Of a stretch of DNA of 64,000 bases, positions 1 through 10,232 are shown piece after piece (positions within the stretch are counted from its first letter, which is position 1; each line of letters starts with the position of its first letter). The DNA lies in NCBI RefSeq assembly GCF_051020955.1, contig NW_027476094.1:248001-312000 (forward strand), read 5' to 3'. The notes beneath the pieces are model-generated. The model saw nothing but the letters and a program-made list of their open reading frames with translations. It had not been told where the DNA came from and searched no databases. The stretch comes from Megalopta genalis. Its lineage: Eukaryota > Arthropoda > Insecta > Hymenoptera > Halictidae. Both the position numbers and the translations under genes were made by a program.

Positions 1-1137
1 TCAATAGTAGTAAAAACGCAGATTTTGCTGTTCCGTAACGTGGAGCAAAGAGAACTTGTCACCAATTTTATTTTGATTTGCTCGAGGCAACTTTTTCTAT
101 CATCTCCAATTTATTGTCTAAAAGGAAGAATATTTCAAGCTTATTGTGTAGAATATAGTACAAAATCAGGACACGCGTTCAAAAATACCAATTTTACCCT
201 TTATAAAATAATGTTACTGAAAATTTTAATTTGTCGAGCTTGCAGCGGACAAGTATTCGTATTATTTTTAATATTTCTGTTACAGAAGTTTTGCATAAAA
301 TGCAAAAGCTTCATTCTGTAATACGCCACGATGCATTTATTTTACATTGACGATCTTTCTAACTAAGAACGGCTTTTCAAGCTTGACGAAATAATTCCGT
401 GTCAGTTCTATATATCCCCACATGTTTGACATGGAACTGTCGAAATTATTTCTACAATTATACGCCCGGATATAATAAGGAATTTGTATAGCTACGTATC
501 ACGGTCCCAGCTCGCATGCACTCGTGATATTGAGAGCTCCGAAGCCACATTCGTAGAACACAACTTACGGAGAGGAGTTTCACCTCCGGTCAAGTTCTAT
601 GTGGTCGGGTCGCAGTGGAAACTGCTGAGCTCCGCGCAGGTGCGAAAAGTTGCTCTACATATGAGGTACGAAGCCAGGGCAGTGTTTCCGACAATTCCTC
701 GAAATCTGCCAAAACGGATTTAGGATAACATAAGCTCCTTAGTAGTAATACGTAGAAAATGCATCAGAATGTTGTACCACTCTTCGGAGAACATATTTCA
801 GCAGAATGCTTAAACGCGATTGTTGAAATAAATTATTACAGTCTTCGTTGAAAACGAAGATTATTTTTAACTTTAACATGGAAATAATTGCTGTCACTGT
901 GAAAGTTTCTAACGTTGATCGACGCGAATAAGAAAAGAGTGGAAAATTGATTGAAGAATAAATCAAACGGTACAAAATATTGGATGTTCTTCTGTTTACA
1001 CGTCAGAAACTATATCACATAATTTCTTTATTCCGTATCTTATAAAAATATATATAATTTTATATTAATATTGTCTTTATATATATAGTGTTATTAAACA
1101 GTATATTACTATAATAATTATAATAATATTGTATATA
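1..1137. other. Leading non-genic stretch
   Basis: AT-rich sequence with short open frames only (for example 484-723), none of which matches a family I know. The end of the stretch (about 1040-1137) is an AT/TA-rich tract into which the following solo LTR appears to have inserted. I see no gene or RNA here. Confidence 0.6.
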
Positions 1138-1659
1138 TGTTCCGGCCGAATCGCGGACCGCGGGTCAACGCACGTTCGACATTCGATGTACGCCGTCTCG
1201 CCGTTTTTGTCGAATAAATGGCGAGGCGGCAAGACAATAACACGATCGACGTGCGTTGGCCCGACCGTCAAACGCTCGCCTCGGCCGAAATGTATACGCG
1301 GTGTTTTTGCCTTAGGAGGCAATGACCGGCCTTCGACGCCTGACGATGCTTCTCCTTGAACATCGGCCAGGTGTCTGTATATACTGCCGCAAATTTGATA
1401 ACGGGGGATTTTTGTCGACAACATTATCGCTTATAGACCAGTATTATTCTGCGCCCTTGCGCCCATACGAAGCCGTGCTTCCATTTTATAGTCTAAGTGA
1501 AGCCGTGCTTCACTTCGTAACAAATTCGTAGCCGTGCTACACTTTATACGTCGAACGGAGCCGTGCTCCAAGAATTGTAAATGAGGACTGTGGAGTGCAA
1601 CAAATAAATCGTGTCGTCTCCTCACGACTTCCGGCGGTTATTTTGTGCCGTGCGCAACA
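1138..1659 (+). mobile_element. Solo LTR of an unassigned LTR retrotransposon
   Basis: A GC-richer 522 bp block sits abruptly inside AT-rich DNA. It starts TGTTCCGGCC and ends GCGCAACA, the TG...CA ends of an LTR, and is flanked on both sides by ATATA (1133-1137 and 1660-1664). That fits a 5 bp target duplication, though the AT-rich context makes it weak evidence. An AATAAA signal lies at 1603-1608, suggesting the plus orientation. No second LTR or internal region is adjacent, so this is read as a solo LTR left by recombination between two LTRs. It does not match the LTRs of the BEL or Gypsy elements elsewhere in the window. Superfamily cannot be assigned. Confidence 0.6.
1469..1569 (+). repeat. 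29-30 bp tandem repeat, each unit a covarying hairpin
   Basis: Four units start at 1469, 1499, 1528 and 1557. Each contains the core GCCGTGC inside a short stem: GAAGC-CGT-GCTTC (twice), GTAGC-CGT-GCTAC and GGAGC-CGT-GCTCC. The base pair two positions outside the core changes from A-T to T-A to G-C while pairing is kept; the second unit extends to seven pairs (1497-1513). The array lies in the last quarter of the solo LTR, upstream of its AATAAA signal. What it does is unknown; RNA structure or a protein-binding array are both possible. Confidence 0.75.
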
Positions 1660-1830
1660 ATATATATACAAACAAAGTTAGTATAAAATTTAATATATAC
1701 CTTTATAATTATTATAATAATATACTGTAATATAATATATTATACTTATATATATATATATATATATATACTATATTATAATAATATAATAAGTTATTAG
1801 ACACTGTATAATTATAGTAATTATAAAGCC
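1660..1830. repeat. AT-rich tract with (TA)n microsatellite
   Basis: Nearly pure A/T sequence continuing the tract on the other side of the solo LTR; the cleanest TA run is about 1748-1771. No coding signal. Confidence 0.8.
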
Positions 1831-1993
1831 AGACGTCCGTTCTATCGAATAGAATACTTTTTACCAATAGTGACAGTAACCCTACAACAATTGCATTCTC
1901 ATTTCACAGTATGCCTGAATGCAAGTTTCTTCTAAATTAAGTACAATTCGATAGAATTATGTGGAAAGTGTATGTCCAGTCGAACTCGCTCCT

Positions 1994-2060
1994 GATTGGT
2001 CGAATCACTGTTCCGGAACGGTCACCGAAGCGTGAAGCGTGACCAGGGATATATATATAC
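1994..2060 (+). promoter_or_regulatory. Promoter of the F-box gene (CCAAT and TATA boxes)
   Basis: An inverted CCAAT box (ATTGG, 1995-1999) is followed about 50 bp downstream by the palindrome TTCCGGAA and then by a TATA run (about 2050-2059), 16-25 bp before the ATG at 2076. The short TATA-to-ATG distance leaves room for only a very short or no 5' leader if the TATA box works at the usual 25-30 bp, so the real start codon might be the second ATG (2112). Confidence 0.5.
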
Positions 2061-2075
2061 CCCAAATTTTGGCAA

Positions 2076-2507
2076 ATGGCTCATTCGTCGCCTTGTATCT
2101 GCATCAGCAATATGGAGTACTTCAGGAAATTCCTTAATGTGATGGGATCGCTCGACCCTACTAAGGTGGATTTTATTTCCGAACTTCCGCCGGAGGTGTC
2201 GCAGTTGATCCTACGCATGTTGGATCCTCGATCTCTGCTTTGCGCTGCTCGAGTGTCAGGTAAGTGGTTGAATGTCTGCAAGGATGATCCTATACTCAGA
2301 CGAACCGCGAGACACTACAAGCAGCGCATAGTGCAGAGAAAGAGAGAACGTTTTGCTGCGGCTGCTGTTAAAGAACCGAGGGCGACGGTACAGAGAGCAG
2401 TTCCATTTCCTGCTCAGGTGAGAATGGTCGCACCTCATGTACGAGCTCGGCCAGCTTTGACAAATTCGACGTGTGCTCGAATGCGTTGCAGGTCTATTAG
2501 ATTGTAG
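2076..2507 (+). CDS. Small single-exon F-box protein
   Basis: A 143-residue frame from ATG to TAG. Residues about 31-75 form an F-box: the signature LPPEVSQLILRMLD, then a Cys/Ala-rich helix and KWLNVCKDDPILRR, matching the L-P-x-E-x-x-x-x-I-L core and the W-x-x-x-C-x-D-D end of the family. F-box proteins bind Skp1 and bring substrates to SCF ubiquitin ligases; the substrate-binding part normally follows the F-box. Here the C-terminal 65 residues are basic (many Arg, Ala, Pro) with no known repeat such as LRR, WD or Kelch, so the target cannot be guessed. A perfect splice-donor string CAGGTAAGT lies inside the F-box codons (2258-2266); reading straight through gives the better F-box, so I treat the gene as unspliced, but a spliced form is possible. 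The frame sits between a solo LTR and non-genic DNA; it could also be a retrocopy. Confidence 0.72.
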   Translation: MAHSSPCICISNMEYFRKFLNVMGSLDPTKVDFISELPPEVSQLILRMLDPRSLLCAARVSGKWLNVCKDDPILRRTARHYKQRIVQRKRERFAAAAVKEPRATVQRAVPFPAQVRMVAPHVRARPALTNSTCARMRCRSIRL

Positions 2508-2520
2508 TGTTTTTTGTATT

Positions 2521-2563
2521 AATAAATTGTTTGACCTGACATTTGCTCCTTTCAGCAAATAAA
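2521..2563 (+). terminator. Poly(A) signals of the F-box gene
   Basis: AATAAA occurs at 2521-2526, 14 bp past the stop codon, and again at 2558-2563, followed by an ATT-rich tail. The two signals would give a very short 3' UTR. Confidence 0.55.
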
Positions 2564-2569
2564 TACTAT

Positions 2570-3949
2570 TATTATTATTATTTAGTTAAGTAAGTGTACA
2601 TAACTTTTAATTTTTTGATGTATCTTGACCAGTTTCTTTAATAGAAGCAATATTTTTTTAGGTTTATCATAGGACTATTAATAATAAATTGTATCTTGTA
2701 TAGTTGTATTTTGACCAGCTGCTTCTATAGTAACAATTTTTTTCTAATTAGTTCTAATATGACGTAACTAAGATTAACTTAACACCATATTTGACGATCT
2801 CTGCAGCCAATGCGAGTAAAGAGCAACTATAGCAGATCTCTACACCGACAGAATGAAAGTTCACTTATCCGCATTTCATACGTATATACAGAGTGTTTAA
2901 AACGTTTTAAAGACGTCTGGTGTAGAACATTCGCGACAATCAGAACAATCAGAACTTTCAGAAGAGTTCTCCAAACATTAACGGCAGTCACTGTATCGCC
3001 ATTAACGTTCGTACAACTATTAAAACACAATAACTTTTTTAGAACTGGACCAATCGACTCGAATTTTATTAAAATGATTTTGCTATTGCTTGAAATGACA
3101 AAAAAACGAATAAAAAAGCTCATGTTCGAACATTCAAACTCGATTTACTCGGAAACTACGTGCCGTACAAAAAGTAGCTATTTTATATTTTGTTTCATGT
3201 TTTTCACAAAGAATCACCTGGCGCTCGGTTGTGCACATCTTTCAGGGAGTTTACATTTTATGTCATGTGAAAGTACAAAGGGCCCTCTTTCAATCCATCC
3301 CGAGGTGAATTTTTGGCGGAAGAAGGACGAAGGAATAAATTCTGGTACGTTCAAATTCATTTAAATGCAGGAGGATCAACTGCATGAAAGTCCAATTTAT
3401 GCAGTGCAATTGCTGCTACTGGGCTACGAGGAGCGAATAGAGGAACTTTTGAAGATTTGAATTCTCTTAATCCGTGGATCCGCGTGCAGCTGTAACGGCA
3501 ACACGAGTCCTATCCGCGCATTACGTCGACTCGTTGCGATTAATCCACCGAAAAACAAGGCAGCGCAATTTGTATCTCTCCGTATATCTCGTATTTATAC
3601 GGGAACGTGTAACCAGCATGCATTCCGGCGGACAGGCGATGTACGCTGTGTTTCGCGTTACACAAGGTGTTTATACATGTACGATTTAGATGTGTCTCAG
3701 GAGAAAAAAAAAGTAGGAGTACGCTTCTCGCACGCATACAATGTTTGCAGACTTTTATGCGAAATAAATTTCTTTTAGAAAACACGTCTTACAGCAAAGT
3801 ATCTTCGCCGATAACTTTAGTTAGTTACAAACGACGCGCGAATCTTTTTAAACTATCCTCTTATCGTTCTCAGTCATAAAAATATCGTGAAACTATCAAT
3901 CTGAATTCGAAACGGTCGTCAAACGTCTAACAAGTTCGCGCGAAATGAT
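2570..3949. other. Non-genic stretch with a possible old dispersed repeat
   Basis: No gene recognised. A stretch about 2800-3230 has long open frames on both strands (2810-3364 plus, 2827-3123 minus) but with no domain, no signal peptide and codon use like random AT-rich DNA. It looks more like an old dispersed repeat than a gene; I cannot name the family. Confidence 0.4.
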
Positions 3950-3951
3950 TA

Positions 3952-4514
3952 TTAGATTTACCGGAAAGTTCTGTCCGTTTTTGAATTGAAATATAACACA
4001 ATTTTCATACATTTAATACTATTTATTGTAGAATATACTTTCCATCGTTACTTATGACTTCATGCCAGCGCGATGGCAACTTCTAAATGCCATTTTTAAA
4101 AAATGATTTATTTCTAGAAGCAAAAAACTCAACTAGTGCTTGGTTGACATCAGCTTCAATTTTGAATTTTTTTTCCTGTAAAAATGTTTTGCAAAGAGAG
4201 AAACAAGTGATAATCGGAGGGTGCTAGGTCTGGAGAGTATGGTAGATGTGACAGAATTTGCCAGCCTAGCTCTGCGATTTTCTAACGAGTCGCCAAAAAA
4301 GCATGTGGTCTGGCAATATCATCGGTAGCCATGTTTTCACGATCGCGTCTCGCTTAATAATGACATGAGACATCTTTTTTCATTTTATTTAGGAGAGTAC
4401 ATGTGTGTAAATGCAATGGTAATGAGAGATAGTCATATATGTCTCAAATCAACATGTGCATATGGATTGAAACTTGAAGTGACACTATCGGACAGAACAT
4501 TCCGGTAGACCTAA
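3952..4514 (-). mobile_element. Internally deleted mariner-type transposon
   Basis: The ends are a 26 bp inverted repeat (3952-3977 and 4489-4514) with 23 of 26 matches, beginning TTAG and sharing TACCGGAA and GTTCTGTCCG. TA dinucleotides at 3950-3951 and 4515-4516 are the target duplication expected of Tc1/mariner elements. The interior on the minus strand has the 5' leader fused directly to the C-terminal third of a transposase, so about 700 bp of coding sequence is missing. At 563 bp it cannot encode its own transposase. Confidence 0.88.
4023..4335 (-). pseudogene. Mariner transposase, C-terminal fragment
   Basis: Reading the minus strand gives D-IARPHAFLATR followed by LPYSPDLAPSDYHLF. 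The second and third catalytic aspartates are separated by exactly 34 residues, the DD34D spacing that defines mariner. The first catalytic Asp and the DNA-binding domain are absent through the internal deletion. Two in-frame stops interrupt the rest (one between the two Asp residues, one about 60 residues after the last Asp), so the fragment is dead. Confidence 0.85.
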
Positions 4515-4703
4515 TAAAACGGAACGTGGTCCGTTGATGCTGCAAACGAAGACGCTACATCGAGTGATCGAAGCCGATTATAAAAACGAGCGTACACGGC
4601 GCGATCCATAGAATATTTTAGCCGACGGTTTACCGTCCGAACGATTTTTTCGCCGTGTCGTTAACCTGAACACTGTGAATGGTTGATGCTTGGACGACGA
4701 GAG

Positions 4704-5138
4704 CTACGGATTTATGGCCGCTTGGTAGTCGGTGATGCACGTGTGCACGGTCCGGCGCCGGAATTTATTATGACGTTCTTTACTGCGTCTCTCGATCTCC
4801 TCTAATCTTTCTCTTGCGGCCTGAATCAACTGGTCGTGTCGTTTCCTCCATTTGGTTACCAAGGTTACATAGGTTGTGCCTGGAGTGGAGCTAACTGCTG
4901 ATGGTACGTTAGCCGTTCGTCCAAACGTCAGTTCGAAAGTTGTCCGTCCGGTAGATTCGTGGACACTAGTGTTGTAGGCGAGTGTGATGGGCTTTACAAC
5001 TTCGTCCCATTCGAGTTCTGTGTGCTCCGCTGTGGCTGTTTTTAGGAGATCTTGAATCACTGCATGAGCTCGTTCAAGCGATACGTTGCTCTGTGGGTGC
5101 CAAGAGGTTGTCTGGATATGTTGTATCCCGAGATTCTC
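4704..5138 (-). pseudogene. Gypsy-1 integrase, end of core and C-terminal part
   Basis: Continues the frame of the upstream integrase part after a single TAG stop (5139-5141). The last catalytic residue, Glu of the D,D-35-E triad, sits in SLERAHAVIQ just after the stop. The following part (LAYNTSVHESTGRTTFELTFGR, shortened here to LAYNTSVHESTG) is the conserved helix after the core. The frame then loses similarity and ends at 4704, earlier than a normal integrase C-terminal domain, so the element is probably truncated here. Confidence 0.8.
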
Positions 5139-5675
5139 CTAAAACTCTTGCATTACCTGGCCGATAAAGTTTGCACCTTGATCGGTGAGTATAGCTTTTG
5201 GTGTTGAAAATGTGTATACATAGTTTTCGAGTAACCCGTTGACCACGTCTTCTGCTCTGGTCGCAGTGAGGGGAACGAGTATGAGGAATTTCGTGAGCTG
5301 ATCCTGGATGCTGAGGATATGTCGGTTGTTTCTCCGTGTGACTGGCAGTGATCCGAATATATCGATAGCGATTTTGTCATTAGGTTGTAGTGGTGTATCT
5401 GTAATAATGTCGGGGTGTGCGAATGGCGTACGTTGTGTTTTGTTGCGTTGACACACGTCGCAGGTCGTAATGTATCGCCTTACGTCCTCGTCCATTCCTC
5501 TCCAATCGTAGTTCATTTTGATTCTTCGAAGTGTCCTTGTGTCCCCAAAGTGTCCACTTGTCGGCGTACCATGATTTTCTGAGATGATCAGTTGCTTTTC
5601 TTCTGATGTGAGCCTTGTGTTTCGCTTGATTGGGACAGCGGTTTTCTTCTTTTCTTCAGCCGTGAATTGCAGCAT
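5139..5675 (-). pseudogene. Gypsy-1 integrase, zinc-binding and core domains
   Basis: Residues about 30-75 form the HHCC zinc-binding domain: NHGTPTSGHFG supplies the two His and CDVCQRNK the two Cys. The catalytic core follows with AIDIFGSL (first Asp) and LTDQGANFIG (second Asp). Integrase would join the cDNA to host DNA. The frame ends in a TAG at the very base of the next conserved segment; the code continues in the same frame beyond it, so this looks like one point mutation. Confidence 0.85.
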
Positions 5676-6005
5676 CGCAAACAGGCGGTCTTGCTCTCGC
5701 GGCGTGAAAGATTTTGTTTCTCCGCTGTTTCCAAGATGAGGCTTCGTGAAGGTAATTAATCCACGCTTCCTCGTTGAACGTTTCTCGTGGGGTGAGAATC
5801 ACGTCTTGCTTGCCAGTGGCCACGTAGCTGGCCATTGAAGGCGTCTCGACTGCCTCCCAAGCGACCATGGGGTTGAACTCTGTCGTTGTATGAGTTCGTC
5901 CAGTTCTTCTTCATTGGTCATGTTCACCCTGGACAGGGCGTCGGCGGCTTGGTTTTCTTTGCCCTTTTTGTAGTCGATCTCGTAATCGTAGCTCTCGAGG
6001 AGCAG
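5656..6005 (-). pseudogene. Gypsy-1 RNase H C-terminal end and linker
   Basis: The minus-strand frame starts at the BEL junction (6005) with the end of RNase H, ESYDYEIDYKKGKENQAADA, followed by LSR, the conserved close of Ty3/Gypsy RNase H. A charged linker to the integrase follows. The frame overlaps the integrase frame at 5656-5675 in another register, so a frameshift lies near 5670. Confidence 0.8.
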
Positions 6006-6507
6006 TGTTAGTGCACAGCACTAATGTCTTTATGACACGGACGTGCATAACCGGCTGTTTTTCGAGCCCAGGTTTTTTGGGAAATCGTTTCTCTCGGTCT
6101 CGATGGCCGGGACTAGTTATAGAGAAGGAAAGGTTCCGAAGGGTCAGCCTGATATTGTTTTATGACGGTCATGCCTGGAGGAACTTTCCTGTCTTTGCCG
6201 GGGCCTTGCGGCCGTCTGCTTTGAAACGGACCAGCTGATTGGCTATTGCCAAAATCGGGCAGGACCAATCGGCGAATAGTGTAGGTGCGTTGGAGGGATG
6301 GTAGTCTGCTACGAGCGAGGGTATTCTCTGATAGAGCTTCAGAGTTGTAATAGAAGTCGTAGCATCAAGACATCCTGACCAAGGGTGTACTGTAGTCAGG
6401 GGCTCAATACAAAATAGCAGGCAGAATCCGGTTCTTTATTTTATACAGTCCACAAATATAGCGTCATAATTCGTCGCTATTATTGACGACGCTGTGACGT
6501 CCCAACA
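6006..6507 (+). repeat. BEL 5' LTR
   Basis: Starts TGTTAGTGCACAGCACTAAT and ends GACGTCCCAACA. By eye it differs from the 3' LTR at three positions, all T/C (positions 7, about 159 and about 497 of the LTR), which is about 99.4 percent identity and means a young insertion. Confidence 0.93.
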
Positions 6508-6510
6508 TTT

Positions 6511-6528
6511 TGGTCCTTCGTGCCGGAT
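6511..6528 (+). other. Likely primer binding site of the BEL element
   Basis: Three bases after the LTR the sequence TGGTCCTTCGTGCCGGAT begins with TGG, the complement of the CCA end of a tRNA, as expected of a primer binding site. I cannot name the tRNA without comparing it to a tRNA set. Confidence 0.55.
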
Positions 6529-6610
6529 ACTTGCGGATCGAAACTTTAGTCCTTGGGTTTTCTCAAGCTGGTATTCGGCCTCTGTTTTCAACTGGTGATC
6601 TTTAGAGGAA

Positions 6611-6943
6611 GATTTCATCAAGCACGTTACAACCTACGCCTCTTGGATATTTTGGAGACCACGAAGCTGCCGTTCAGACACGGACATCCTCGTTGACGGA
6701 ACAGTGGGACTCTCCGAAGGATACAACTCTCGCATGGTCAAGAAGTCTACGATTAGTCAACTACGCTAACAAGGCTCGTTTCTAGGAAATCTCAAATCAT
6801 CGTTGAGATTTCATCAAGAACCTCACAACCTACGCCTCTTGGATATTTTGGAGACCACGAAGCTGCCGTTCAGACACGGACATCCTCGTTGACGGAACAG
6901 CAACACCAAGGCTCCTTTCTACGAAATCTGAAATCATCGTTGA
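6611..6943 (+). repeat. Partial tandem duplication in the BEL leader
   Basis: The block starting GATTTCATCAAG at 6611 recurs at 6807 (offset 196 bp), with about 90 bp nearly identical up to TTGACGGAACAG. The following part of unit one (a 60 bp stretch from about 6702) is missing in unit two, after which CAAGGCTC-TTTCTA-GAAA resumes in both. The duplication lies in the untranslated leader between the primer binding site and the gag ATG. Confidence 0.85.
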
Positions 6944-7005
6944 GTGAGTAAACGAATCATCTTCCACTCCCAATTTCCTTCCTGTCGTATTCTACTTCCA
7001 TTAAA

Positions 7006-8772
7006 ATGGCATCTGAAAGTAGTAAATCACAAGTTTTGAAAAACTTGAAAAGGAAGCGTGCTACCATTAAGTCGCAAGTAACGCGTTTAGGAGCGCGCGT
7101 TGAAACTACGGAAGGTTCAACGCTCAACTCCCTCGAAACCCTCACCACTAGATTAGATCAGCTTCTTAGTGCGTATGAGGACACACAATTTGAGATAGAA
7201 GGCGAAGATGTTTCCTCAGATCATGACGCGGAGAGAGACACCTTTGAGAAGCATCACGCTACCATCATGAATTCAATAAATTTACGCAAAAATTCATTGA
7301 GAAACACGCATAGACCCAATCTCGCAATTAGGAATTCAACAGAATCTCCAAATACTAATAAGGTGACACAAGCTAGCTCTTTACTGCCACAAATTCAAAT
7401 TAGGCCATTCGACGGCAACCCATTAGAATGGAACAGCTTTCGCGATACATTTGATTCGCTGGTCCACCAGAACGAAGATCTACCGGCCGTACAGAAATTC
7501 CACTTACTTAAAAACGCCTTACGTGGAGAAATAGCGTCGGTGATCACCCCGTTGACTGCATCAGAGGAGAATTATATAGTTGCTTGAGAATTATTACAAA
7601 AACGTTGCAACAAACGTCGGCAAATTGTGTATGCACATTTAAAGTCTTTGTTGGAATTACAAGACGTTAAGGTAGATTCCCCGGACAGATTGCGCGTGTT
7701 AGCCGAGCAAGCTGAAGTGCACGTAAACGCTCTGAAGGCTCTGGAACAACCTGTGCAACATTGGAGCACATTTTTAGTTTATCTAATCAGTAACAAGTTA
7801 GATAGGAATACCCGCAGAGCTTGGGATCGCACGTTAGAAAATCACGAGTTGCCGCAATTTGGACAGCTAGTCGAATTTATAAATAAACATGCGCGCGGAG
7901 ACGAACGGGACAATAGCTTTGCTCGCCCGAATCAGCAAACCCAAATAGTAACGCGTTCACGCGATAAACAACGCCATTTAGGGCAAACTTTCGTAACCAC
8001 CAATTCGCGAATTGCGTGCAAAATTTGCAAAGGAGAACATTTTGTTTCAAGCTGTCCGAAACTTTTAGAAGTAACCCCTGGAGATCGCTTAGGCATCGTC
8101 AAAAGGGGAAAATTATGCATCAATTGCTTGCGGAGCGGCCACACAGTCGCCTATTGTAGATACACTAACTGCAAAAAGTGTGGTAAAAAACATCATACTC
8201 TTCTACATATTGCGGAAAGGGAAACTAATAGTCAATCAGAGATTGAGAGACCCTCCTCCCCATCACCCACGCCACAAACTTCGAGATCCTTTGCCGTTAA
8301 TAGTTGCAACGAAGTATTATTAGGGACAGCGATCGTTACCTTTGTAGCTCGCGATAAGAGTGAACACGATTGTCGTGTGCTGTTAGATAGCGGTTCACAA
8401 ACAAATTTCATAACCGAAAGAATGGCCGATAAGCTACAATTGAGAAAACGGGAAATAGATTCTTCGGTAGGTGGAATTGCCAATGTCGAGACCCGCGTCA
8501 AATATCTGGTCAATGCCGTAATTAAATCACGCACAACCCAATTTAATGATACGGTAACTTTAGTGACGCTTCCTTCCATCACTGGAATGCTACCTTCGCG
8601 CCAGGTAAAACGTACCGAAATTGATATTCCGACCGAAATAACGTTAGCTGATCCTGAGTTCAATATTCCGGGCCCAATAGATGCAATTCTCGGGAATCAA
8701 CTGTTTTTCACACTTTTATGTTTGGACGAATCAAACTTTGTGCACAAAATATTATCATTCAAGAAACATTAG
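7006..8772 (+). pseudogene. BEL gag and protease
   Basis: Starts at the ATG in AAAATGGCATCTG. Residues about 1-80 are charged and likely coiled coil; PFDGNPLEWNSFRDTFDSLV and the following helices are the DUF1759-type capsid region of BEL/Pao. A TGA at 7585-7587 breaks the frame where the family usually has Trp; the same frame resumes at once. Zinc knuckles follow: CKICKGEHFVSSC, then CINCLRSGHTVAYC and CKKCGKKHH. The aspartic protease motif VLLDSGSQTNFI lies near the end (about 8379-8414). The frame is lost near 8690-8720, where the reverse transcriptase continues in another register. Confidence 0.88.
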
Positions 8773-10232
8773 TAGGTTGGATAGTCACGGGAGCTACAGC
8801 CAAACAAGAACAAGTAGCAAAGGGAAAACCCTCAAGATCACTGCACGCATCCTCCTTAGACAATGCGCTAACAAAGTTTTGGGAGATAGAAGAAATAGCA
8901 GAGCGCAAAAATTTATCTAGCGAAGAACAGGCATGTGAAAATCACTTCGTTGAAAATACAGTTCGCGATGTACATGGACGCTATATCGTGCGCTTGCCAT
9001 TTAACGATAGGAAAAATTTCATAGGCGAATCTCGAGGTCTTGCTCTCAAGAGATTTTATTCACTCGAACGCAAATTCTGCAAAGACCCTGATCTTCTTAT
9101 ACATTATAAACAATTCCTGTCAGAATATCTAGCATTAGGCCACATGACAGAAGTCAGTGATGCACGAGATGGCAAGGAGTTTTACTTACCGCACCACGCG
9201 GTAATAAAGGAGTGCAGCTTCACTACTAAGGTCAGGGTAGTTTTCGATGCCTCGGCTAAATCCTCATCGGGCGTATCCTTAAATGACGCACTTTTGGTCG
9301 GTCCCACCATTCAAGATAACTTATGGGCAATTTTACTACGATTTCGCTTTCACATGTTCGTCCTGACAGCAGACATAGAAAAAATGTTTAGGCAGATTAA
9401 AATGCATCCCGATGATGCGAAATTTCAAAAAATATTATGGCGCGATTCGAAGGAAGAGTCAATCAAAACGTTCCAATTAAATACGGTCACGTATGGAACC
9501 GCTTCGGCTCCTTTTTTAGCGGTACGATGTCTACAGCAACTAGCCGAAGATGAACAGATCAGATTTCCGAATGCGTCGCGAACCTTTAAAGAAGATTTCT
9601 ATGTCGATGATTTGCTCACCGGCGCATCTACCTTCAATGAAGCAATCAACTTACGCAATGAGTTGATTGATTTAGCTAGAAATGGGGGCTTCCATCTACG
9701 TCAATGGGCCTCAAATAACCATAAGTTGATTAGCGATTTAAAGGACCATGACGATCGACAAGCGATATGCTTAGATCTCAGTCAGACAAAGAAAACTCTG
9801 GGAGTTTTTTGGAATCCATCCAGTGATTCCGTAACTTACGCGGTAAACTCCTTTAGCGAAACTAGACTCACTAAGCGACTAGTTTTATCTCAAATAGCGC
9901 AATTATTCGACCCCCTTGGACTTCTCGTGATTATACGGGCAAAAATAATTATGCAAGACATTTGGAAGTCGAAAGTCACTTGGGATCAACCAATTCCGCA
10001 GGATATAGCCGAGGTGTGGTTAGAAACCAGAAATGAACTGGCTCAATTAGACAATTTTTCGTGCCCTCGGAGGGTAATGTTAGAAACCTCACGAGAAATA
10101 CAACTCCACGGCTACTGCGATGCTAGTGAAAGGGCCTACGGCGCTTGCATATACATTCGTACCCTAGACCACTCAGGTAGGGTACGGGTCTCTCTATTAT
10201 GCGCAAAATCCAAAAAAAGTAGCCCCTCTTAA
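8718..10232 (+). pseudogene. BEL reverse transcriptase and start of RNase H
   Basis: Frame shifted relative to gag-protease, so an indel lies upstream of 8718. It contains KVRVVFDASAKSSSGVSLND, VLTADIEKMFRQIKM (first catalytic Asp), YGTASAPFLAV and the catalytic box DFYVDDLLTG, all typical of BEL/Pao reverse transcriptase. Near the end LHGYCDASERAYGACIYI is the start of RNase H with its first catalytic Asp. A run of seven A (about 10211-10217) shifts the frame and gives the stop at 10232. Confidence 0.9.

Noticed and set aside
2810..3364. 184-codon plus-strand frame
   Set aside because: No domain, no promoter or poly(A) context, and the opposite strand is open over the same stretch; likely chance or an old repeat.
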